Of a stretch of DNA of 64,000 nucleotides, positions 57,878-64,000 are shown piece after piece. A program made the position numbers and the translations under genes. Source of the DNA: Pelagibacteraceae bacterium (lineage in GTDB: Bacteria > Pseudomonadota > Alphaproteobacteria > Pelagibacterales > Pelagibacteraceae); contig JALEGD010000001.1 of NCBI GenBank assembly GCA_022763425.1, positions 634,572-698,571 on the forward strand. The letters are read 5' to 3'. Positions within the stretch are counted from its first letter, which is position 1. Each line of letters begins with the position of its first letter. Below the pieces are notes generated by a model. That model did no database searches and was not told the DNA's origin. It saw nothing but the letters and a program-made list of their open reading frames with translations.

Positions 57878-59254
57878 ATGTCAAACGAACAAACTATAGA
57901 AAAAAAAACATTTGAAGTCACTAAAGAACTTATTGATAATTTAGTTAGTCTGATTAATGAAAAAAGGGTAGTCGAGATCAATAATACTTTACATGCTTTG
58001 CACCCTTCAGATGCCGCGGAAGTCTTATCGAATCTTCCAGAAAAAGCTCGCTTCAATTTATTGTTACTTGAAGCGTTAGACTTACGACCTGATACTGTAA
58101 AAGAGTTAAACAACACTCTTCAAAAAGATATTCTAAATCAATTGCCTTCGGATAATGTGGCAGAAATTGTTAATCAATTAGAGTCAGATGATGCTTTGCA
58201 AATTGTTTCAAATTTAGATGAAGAAAAAAAGATTGATGTATATGAAAAAATTCCATTACAAGACAAAAAACTTTTAGAAGAAGTATTAAAAGCTTATCCC
58301 GAAGACTCTGCTGCTAGAATAATGCAAACAGAGTATTGTTCTGTCTCGCCAGAGTGGACAGTTGGGGAAACAATAGATTACCTAAGAGAAACCGATGATT
58401 TACCTAAAGAATTTTTACAAATATTTATTGTTGACGATAAAAAACGACCATTAGGCTCAGTTCCCTCATCAAGAGTTTTAAGAAATCCAAGGTCTACAAA
58501 GATGAGGGATATTATGGATGAAACTCAAATGCTTATCTATGGAGATTGGGATAAAGAGCAAGTTGGTTACTTATTTGAGCAATATAATTTAATTTCAGCT
58601 GGTGTAGTTGATAAAAATAATAAACTTATTGGTATGATTACTGCCGATGATATTTTAACAGTATTAAAAGAAGAAGCCGAAGAAGATGCTTTAAAGTTAG
58701 CAGGTGTACAAGATGAAGCTATTACTGACAATGCAGTAAAAATTACGAAAAAAAGATTTGTATGGTTATTAATAAATTTATTTACTGCTGTAATCGCATC
58801 ATACGTCATTGGTTTATTTGATGGCAATATTCAAAAAGTAGTCGCCTTAGCTGTTTTGATGCCAATCGTGGCATCCATGGGGGGTAATGCTGCAACTCAA
58901 ACATTAACTGTAACTGTAAGATTAATAGCAACAAAAGAACTTACCGCAGAAAACTTATTTAAAATAATTGGAAAAGAATTTAGCGTAGGTTTTTTAAATG
59001 GTATTTTGTTTTCTTTAATTTCAGGTTTATTTGTCTATTTTTGGTTTTACGAAATTAAGCTTTCAATTTTAATTGCTGTTTCAATGGTAATTAATATGGC
59101 TTGTGCTGGATTATCTGGAATAGCGATCCCTGTTGTATTAGATAAGTTTAAAATTGATCCTGCAATTGCATCAACAGTTTTTGTTACAACTGTTACCGAT
59201 GTTGTTGGATTTGTATCTTTTTTAGGTTTAGCTGGGATAATACTTGGTATTTAA
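57878..59254 (+). CDS. mgtE: Magnesium transporter MgtE
   Basis: 458 residues from the ATG at 57878; an upstream in-frame TTG would add seven residues without support. The N-terminal MgtE domain (LHALHPSDAAEVLSNLPEKAR) and two CBS domains (about 135-260) form the cytosolic Mg sensor. Five C-terminal membrane helices follow, containing the pore motif MPIVASMGGNAATQTLTV and a later GIAIPVVLDKFKIDPAIAS. It ends 4 nt inside the convergent panC gene. Confidence 0.96.
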   Translation: MSNEQTIEKKTFEVTKELIDNLVSLINEKRVVEINNTLHALHPSDAAEVLSNLPEKARFNLLLLEALDLRPDTVKELNNTLQKDILNQLPSDNVAEIVNQLESDDALQIVSNLDEEKKIDVYEKIPLQDKKLLEEVLKAYPEDSAARIMQTEYCSVSPEWTVGETIDYLRETDDLPKEFLQIFIVDDKKRPLGSVPSSRVLRNPRSTKMRDIMDETQMLIYGDWDKEQVGYLFEQYNLISAGVVDKNNKLIGMITADDILTVLKEEAEEDALKLAGVQDEAITDNAVKITKKRFVWLLINLFTAVIASYVIGLFDGNIQKVVALAVLMPIVASMGGNAATQTLTVTVRLIATKELTAENLFKIIGKEFSVGFLNGILFSLISGLFVYFWFYEIKLSILIAVSMVINMACAGLSGIAIPVVLDKFKIDPAIASTVFVTTVTDVVGFVSFLGLAGIILGI

Positions 59255-60054
59255 ATATTATCTATCAACCTCACCTTTCCTATATAGAATGCAACAAATA
59301 GTCTTGATTGATTATTAATTTTATCAGTAATTTTGAATGTCTTTAAATTAATATTTTCAATATAATCATACTTAATTTTATTTTTTTTAAAATTTTCTTT
59401 TATATCTTTTAAAATATTATTGTATTTACTTTTCTTTTTTTTAATTTTTTTTACAAAATTAATAATTAATGCAGCCTTTTTTTTATTTGCTTTATTAAGT
59501 AATTGATTTCTAGATGATAAAGCTAATCCATTACTATCTCTTATAGTTTTGCAGTTAATTATTTTAGTTTTGATTTTATTTAGAAATATAAAATCTTTTA
59601 TAATTTTTAATTGTTGAAAATCCTTCTCTCCTAAATACATTTTTGAAGAAGGCACAATATCAGCAAGCTTTTCAATAACTTTCAAAACACCTTTAAAATG
59701 TCCTTTTCTATATTTGTGTTCCATAATTTTATTTATTTTTGGATATTTTCTTTTTTTTGACTTCCAGGAGTAAATTTCATTAAAAGATGGAATGAATAAG
59801 TAGTTTACCTTAAGCTTTTTACAAATACGGATGTCATCATTAATTTTTTTTGGATATTTTTTTAAATCATTCTTATTATTAAATTGTTTTGGATTTAAAA
59901 AAATACTCACAACTGTTATCTTGTTTTCTGTGATAGATTTTTTTATTAAATACTCATGTCCTTTGTGTAAAGACCCCATTGTAGGAACAAAACCAGATTT
60001 CTTGATATTCTTAAAAAGTAAATTGATTTCTTTGGATTTTTTTATAATTTTCAT
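59251..60054 (-). CDS. panC: Pantothenate synthetase
   Basis: 267 residues. Joins pantoate and beta-alanine with ATP for coenzyme A. The nucleotidyltransferase motif FVPTMGSLHKGHEYLI carries HxGH; VSIFLNPKQFN, YLGEKDFQQLKIIKDF and RDSNGLALSSRNQLL are further family blocks. Lysine and isoleucine are unusually frequent even for this DNA. No panB is adjacent. It is divergent from galU with a 14-nt gap and overlaps the mgtE end by 4 nt. Confidence 0.95.
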   Translation of the reverse strand: MKIIKKSKEINLLFKNIKKSGFVPTMGSLHKGHEYLIKKSITENKITVVSIFLNPKQFNNKNDLKKYPKKINDDIRICKKLKVNYLFIPSFNEIYSWKSKKRKYPKINKIMEHKYRKGHFKGVLKVIEKLADIVPSSKMYLGEKDFQQLKIIKDFIFLNKIKTKIINCKTIRDSNGLALSSRNQLLNKANKKKAALIINFVKKIKKKKSKYNNILKDIKENFKKNKIKYDYIENINLKTFKITDKINNQSRLFVAFYIGKVRLIDNI

Positions 60055-60068
60055 TTAAAGTTTTAATA

Positions 60069-60863
60069 ATGATTAAACAAGCAATTATACCACTTGCCGG
60101 TTTAGGTACAAGGATGCTGCCCTTGACCAAAGCTTTTCCAAAAGAACTTTGGCCGTTAGGGGATAAATCAATTCTTGAAAATATTTTAGATGAATGTTTT
60201 GACGCAGGTATCAATGAAGTTATTTTAGTGATTTCAAAAAAAAAAAAATCAATAAAAGATTACTTTAAAAAAGATATTGTTCTTGAAAAAAAAGTTAAAA
60301 ATAAACCTGAGCTTTTAAAGTCTTTAAAAAATTTAAATAAAATATCTTCAAAAATTAAATTTGTTTACCAGGACAAGCCCAAAGGATTAGGCCATGCTGT
60401 TTTGTGTGCAAAAAAATTAATTAAATCAAAGCATTTTTTACTATTACTTCCGGATGACATTATAAATGGTAAGAATTCTTCTAAAGAACTTATTGCCATA
60501 AATAAAAAAACAAACTCTTCAGTTATTGCAATAAGAAAAGTGATTAAAAAGGATGTTAAGCGATATGGTATAGTAGGGTTTGATGAATTTAAAAATTTAA
60601 AAATTAATAAAATGGTAGAAAAGCCTTCAGTAAAAAACTCACCATCTCAGTTTGCAATTATAGGAAGGTATATTTTGAATAAATCTATTTTTAATTACCT
60701 AGGTAAACAAAAAAGTGGTAAATTAGGTGAAATTCAAATTACAGACGCAATGAACGCAATGCTTTTTCATGAAAATTTTTATGGATGCAAATTTAAAGGT
60801 AAATATTTAGACTGTGGAACTATAAATGGGTATATAAATTCATTTAAAGAAATAAATAAATAA
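60069..60863 (+). CDS. galU: UTP-glucose-1-phosphate uridylyltransferase
   Basis: 264 residues, somewhat shorter than E. coli GalU (302). It makes UDP-glucose from glucose-1-phosphate. The nucleotide-binding GLGTRMLPLTKAFPKELWPLGDKS, LPDDIINGKNS (metal Asp) and VEKPSVKNSPSQFAIIGRYIL are present, with the C-terminal KGKYLDCGTINGYI. It overlaps ugd by one base (TAATG), giving a two-step path to UDP-glucuronate. Confidence 0.95.
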   Translation: MIKQAIIPLAGLGTRMLPLTKAFPKELWPLGDKSILENILDECFDAGINEVILVISKKKKSIKDYFKKDIVLEKKVKNKPELLKSLKNLNKISSKIKFVYQDKPKGLGHAVLCAKKLIKSKHFLLLLPDDIINGKNSSKELIAINKKTNSSVIAIRKVIKKDVKRYGIVGFDEFKNLKINKMVEKPSVKNSPSQFAIIGRYILNKSIFNYLGKQKSGKLGEIQITDAMNAMLFHENFYGCKFKGKYLDCGTINGYINSFKEINK

Positions 60864-62173
60864 TGAAAATTTGTTTTATAGGTACTGGTTATGTTGGCCT
60901 TGTTTCTGGCGTGCTTTTCTCTGATTTTGGTAACAAGGTAATATGTGTAGATAATGACCAAAAAAAAATAGATAATTTAAAAAAAGGAATTATTCCAATT
61001 TTTGAACCTGGTCTTGATGAGCTGGTAATAAGAAATTATAAATCAAAAAGATTATCTTTTACAACTGACATAGCTAGAGCAATTAAAGACTCAGATATAA
61101 TATTCATTGCAGTGGGAACACCTACAGCCAAAGACGGAGTCTCCGCAGATTTAAAAAATGTTTATGCAGTAGCAAATGTTATTTCTAAAAATATAAATAA
61201 GTATAAAATAATTATCACAAAATCTACCGTCCCGGTTTGTACTGGAGATGAAGTTGAAAAAATTATTAAAAAAAATAATCCATCTTCAAAATTTGATGTA
61301 GTTTCCAATCCAGAGTTTTTACGTGAAGGTGAGGCTATTAGGGACTTTAGATATGCTGATCGAGTTGTCATTGGATCAAATAATTTGTCAAAAACAAAAC
61401 CAATATTGGAAAAACTTTATGAGCCAATTATTAAAAAAGGTGCAAAATTTATAGCAACAACTAGAAGAAGTTCAGAATTAATTAAATATGCAGCTAATGC
61501 ATTCCTGGCTACTAAGATTACATTCATTAATGAAATAGCAAATCTTTGTGAACAGGTTGGCTCTAATGTTGAAGATATTGCCATTGGCATTGGAACAGAC
61601 GCAAGGATAGGGCCTAGGTTTTTAAGGGCTGGCCCTGCTTATGGTGGTTCTTGTTTTCCAAAAGATACTAAAGCTCTTACTAAAATTGGAGACAAATTTA
61701 AAACGGATATGTCAGTTGTTAAATCTGTAATAAAAAGTAATGAAAAAAGAAAATCAAAACTTGCTGATCAAATATTAAAAATATTAGGTAATCCCAAAGG
61801 AAAAAAAGTTGGTTTTTTAGGTGTTACTTTTAAAGCAAATACAGATGACATGAGAGATACTCAATGTTTAAAAATTTTTCCTAAACTTTTGAATAAAGGA
61901 GTTAAGATTTCGTATTATGATCCAACTGGTGAAAAAAAAGAATTAAAAAAAATAAAATTTTGTAAAAGTTCTGCAGAAATTTTAAATCAAAATGACTTAA
62001 TTGTAATACACACTGAGTGGGATGAGTTTAGATCGTTAAATTTTAAAAAAGCTAAATCTAAAAAGATTAAAATTTTTGACATGAGGAATTTATATCAGCC
62101 AGATAGTTTTTCAAATAAAAAAATTACCTATTATTCAATCGGCAGACCTGTGAATGAAAAAAAAGCTCGATAA
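60863..62173 (+). CDS. UDP-glucose 6-dehydrogenase
   Basis: 436 residues. NAD-dependent oxidation of UDP-glucose to UDP-glucuronate. The Rossmann motif GTGYVGLVSG (7-16), NPEFLREGEAI, KYAANAFLATKITFINEIANLCE and the catalytic Cys in AYGGSCFPKDTKAL are intact. GDP-mannose dehydrogenase relatives share the fold, but pairing with galU favours UDP-glucose. Its last 20 nt overlap the clpS start in another frame. The gene is usually called ugd, udg or tuaD. Confidence 0.93.
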   Translation: MKICFIGTGYVGLVSGVLFSDFGNKVICVDNDQKKIDNLKKGIIPIFEPGLDELVIRNYKSKRLSFTTDIARAIKDSDIIFIAVGTPTAKDGVSADLKNVYAVANVISKNINKYKIIITKSTVPVCTGDEVEKIIKKNNPSSKFDVVSNPEFLREGEAIRDFRYADRVVIGSNNLSKTKPILEKLYEPIIKKGAKFIATTRRSSELIKYAANAFLATKITFINEIANLCEQVGSNVEDIAIGIGTDARIGPRFLRAGPAYGGSCFPKDTKALTKIGDKFKTDMSVVKSVIKSNEKRKSKLADQILKILGNPKGKKVGFLGVTFKANTDDMRDTQCLKIFPKLLNKGVKISYYDPTGEKKELKKIKFCKSSAEILNQNDLIVIHTEWDEFRSLNFKKAKSKKIKIFDMRNLYQPDSFSNKKITYYSIGRPVNEKKAR

Positions 62174-62456
62174 ACTTAGTCAACTTGAATTTAAAGAACA
62201 AACCAAGAAACCTAAATTTTTCAAATTAATTCTTCTAAACGATGATTTTACAACAATGGATTTTGTTGTTAAGATTTTAGTAATGTTTTTAAATAAATCA
62301 AATCATGAAGCAAATTTTTTAATGCTTAAAATTCACAATGAAGGATCTGCAATTTGCGGTGTTTTCCCTAAAGATGTTGCGGTTACGATTCAAAACAAGA
62401 TTCATAACTTTTCAAAAATAAATAAACAACCTTTGAAATGCATTGTTAAAGAATAA
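62154..62456 (+). CDS. clpS: ATP-dependent Clp protease adaptor ClpS
   Basis: 100 residues. Delivers N-degron substrates to ClpA. The core motif KLILLNDDFTTMDFVVKIL and MLKIHNEGSAICGVFPKDVAVTIQNKI are typical; the Asp-Asp and Met of the N-degron pocket are in NDDFTTM. The start overlaps the end of the sugar-nucleotide dehydrogenase gene by 20 nt. ClpA begins on the last base of its stop codon, so the adaptor and its unfoldase are coupled. Confidence 0.97.
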   Translation: MKKKLDKLSQLEFKEQTKKPKFFKLILLNDDFTTMDFVVKILVMFLNKSNHEANFLMLKIHNEGSAICGVFPKDVAVTIQNKIHNFSKINKQPLKCIVKE

Positions 62457-64000
62457 TGGCAACTTTTACAAAATCTTTAGAAAAATCAATTTCAAATGCA
62501 TTTGCCTTAGCTACTGAAAAAAATCATCAGTATGTAACATTGGAGCATCTTTTGTTTTCATTAATGGATGAAGAAGATGCTCAAAATGTAATGAAAGCTT
62601 GCAGCGTTGATATAGGTTTATTAAGAGAAAATTTGGAACATTATATTGATCATGAATTAGATAATATAGTTAACTCTGAAAAAATTTCAGATCCTCAACC
62701 CACCGCTGGTTTTCAAAGAGTTATTCAAAGATCGATAGTACACGTTCAATCTTCAGGTAAATCTGAAGTAACAGGAGCAAATATTTTAGTTTCGTTATTT
62801 GCTGAAAGAGAAAGTCACGCAACTTATTTTTTACAAGAGCAAGAAGTTACCAGATATGATGTCGTTAATTTTATATCTCATGGAATTACCAAAATAGAGA
62901 ATTTTTCATACACGGAAAATTTAGAGACAGATCAAAAAATTGGACAAAAGCCAAATGAACGAACTGCACTAGATAATTTTTGCGTAAATTTAAATCTAAA
63001 GGCTTCAGCCAATAAAATTGATACTTTGATCGGTAGAGATGATGAAGTGAGTCGTATGGCTCAAATCTTATGCAGAAGAACCAAGAATAACCCATTATTA
63101 GTTGGCGATCCTGGTGTTGGAAAAACAGCAATCGTTGAAGGTTTAGCTAAAAGAATTTTTAATAAAAATGTTCCAGAACCTTTGAAAGATTCTGTGATAT
63201 TTTCACTTGATCTTGGATCATTACTAGCAGGAACGAGATATAGGGGTGATTTTGAAGAGCGCCTAAAAACAATTATTAATGAAATTGAAAAAAATGATAA
63301 TTACATTCTTTTTATAGACGAGATTCATACGCTTGTGGGAGCTGGTACAACAACCGGTAACTCAATGGATGCAGCAAATATGCTTAAGCCAGCTTTACAA
63401 TCTGGAAAAATTAAATGTATTGGCTCAACTACTTTTACAGAATATCGGTCAAATTTTGAAAAAGATAGAGCTCTGCAAAGAAGATTTCAAAAAATTGATG
63501 TTTCTGAACCAACTATTGATGAAGCTTATAAAATTATGTTTGGTTTAAGGGATAAATATGAGGAATATCACAAAGTAAAATACAGTGATGAAGCTATTAA
63601 AGCTTCTGTTGATTTATCAGCTAAATATATTGGAAACAAAAGACTTCCCGATAAATCAATTGATATTTTAGATGAACTGGGCGCGTTTGAAAATTTAAAA
63701 GAAAACAAAGATAGAAAAGAAATTTTAGACGAGAGTGATGTGGAGCAAGTTGTTGCCAAAATAACAAAAATACCAGAAAAAAGTATTACCGCTAACGATA
63801 GGTATTATCTTAAAGATTTAGATAAAAATTTAAAAAGGTTAATATATGGACAAGATCATGCAGTTGATGCACTTTGTTCATCAATTAAACTATCTAGATC
63901 TGGCTTAAGAAATCCAGAAAAAACTATAGGGAATTATTTATTTAATGGTCCAACAGGTGTTGGCAAAACAGAATTGGCAAAACAATTATCGAAAACCTTA
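62456..64000 (+). CDS. clpA: ATP-dependent Clp protease ATP-binding subunit ClpA, 3' end cut by the window edge
   Basis: 515 codons visible of a protein usually near 750. Unfoldase partner of ClpP. The N-terminal Clp repeat domain starts MATFTKSLEKSISNAFALATEKNHQYVTLEHLL. The first AAA+ module has Walker A GDPGVGKT (217-224), FIDEIHTLVGAG and IGSTTFTEYR; the middle linker is short, as in ClpA rather than ClpB. The second module begins with IYGQDHAVDAL and Walker A GPTGVGKT (498-505), where the window ends. It shares one base with the clpS stop (TAATG). Confidence 0.98.
   Translation, partial: MATFTKSLEKSISNAFALATEKNHQYVTLEHLLFSLMDEEDAQNVMKACSVDIGLLRENLEHYIDHELDNIVNSEKISDPQPTAGFQRVIQRSIVHVQSSGKSEVTGANILVSLFAERESHATYFLQEQEVTRYDVVNFISHGITKIENFSYTENLETDQKIGQKPNERTALDNFCVNLNLKASANKIDTLIGRDDEVSRMAQILCRRTKNNPLLVGDPGVGKTAIVEGLAKRIFNKNVPEPLKDSVIFSLDLGSLLAGTRYRGDFEERLKTIINEIEKNDNYILFIDEIHTLVGAGTTTGNSMDAANMLKPALQSGKIKCIGSTTFTEYRSNFEKDRALQRRFQKIDVSEPTIDEAYKIMFGLRDKYEEYHKVKYSDEAIKASVDLSAKYIGNKRLPDKSIDILDELGAFENLKENKDRKEILDESDVEQVVAKITKIPEKSITANDRYYLKDLDKNLKRLIYGQDHAVDALCSSIKLSRSGLRNPEKTIGNYLFNGPTGVGKTELAKQLSKTL

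Overview
The window looks like a piece of a SAR11-type alphaproteobacterial chromosome (Candidatus Pelagibacter or a close relative). The evidence is very AT-rich DNA, Lys/Asn/Ile-rich proteins, almost no intergenic space, alphaproteobacterial protein types (ParE, RpoA, a DUF3576 lipoprotein, a separate PurS/PurQ/short PurL, a BdhA-like SDR) and a single tuf placed upstream of secE. The assignment rests on protein character and gene order, not on a database search. Both ends cut genes: cysS has lost its N-terminus at the left and clpA its C-terminus at the right. No stretch over 300 bases lacks a gene; the longest gaps are 23261-23444 and 39693-39861.

Layout. 1-3499 (+): cysS, cimA and rpsD. 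3500-10705 (-): a compact operon sfsA-map-purB-purC-purS-purQ-purL-bolA-grxD, combining purine synthesis with methionine aminopeptidase and the BolA/CGFS-glutaredoxin iron-sulfur pair. 10706-16019: a cinA-like gene, tRNA-Leu(UAA), parE, glnA with an intrinsic terminator, and a divergent 3-hydroxybutyrate-dehydrogenase-like SDR. 16082-22019 (+): tRNA-Leu(UAG) and the protein-quality block tig-clpP-clpX-lon. 22020-27032: two small lipoproteins, tRNA-Val and tRNA-Asp, a porin-like outer-membrane protein with its own terminator, a TPR-sulfotransferase and rlmB.

27083-56010 (+) is the transcription and translation core: tRNA-Tyr, tRNA-Gly, tuf, tRNA-Trp, secE, nusG, rplKAJL and rpoBC; then 25 genes from rpsL to adk with no gap above 10 nt (the str, S10 and spc operons merged, without tuf and without rpmD); then rpsM-rpsK-rpoA-rplQ behind a near-consensus promoter. 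crcB and rluC are attached to the tail of this last group. 57219-64000 holds lipB, mgtE, panC, galU, ugd, clpS and the start of clpA.

Most of the window is conserved housekeeping DNA, and I found no convincing undescribed multi-gene system. The best leads are small and regulatory: a leader RNA in front of rpsL whose 5' end can pair with the bases just before the start codon, a perfect 11-bp hairpin just ahead of rpoB, an inverted repeat between glnA and bdhA, a flanking helix around tRNA-Asp, zero-length divergent and convergent intergenic regions, lysine-rich tails on several ribosome-associated proteins, and one lipoprotein of unknown family after lon.
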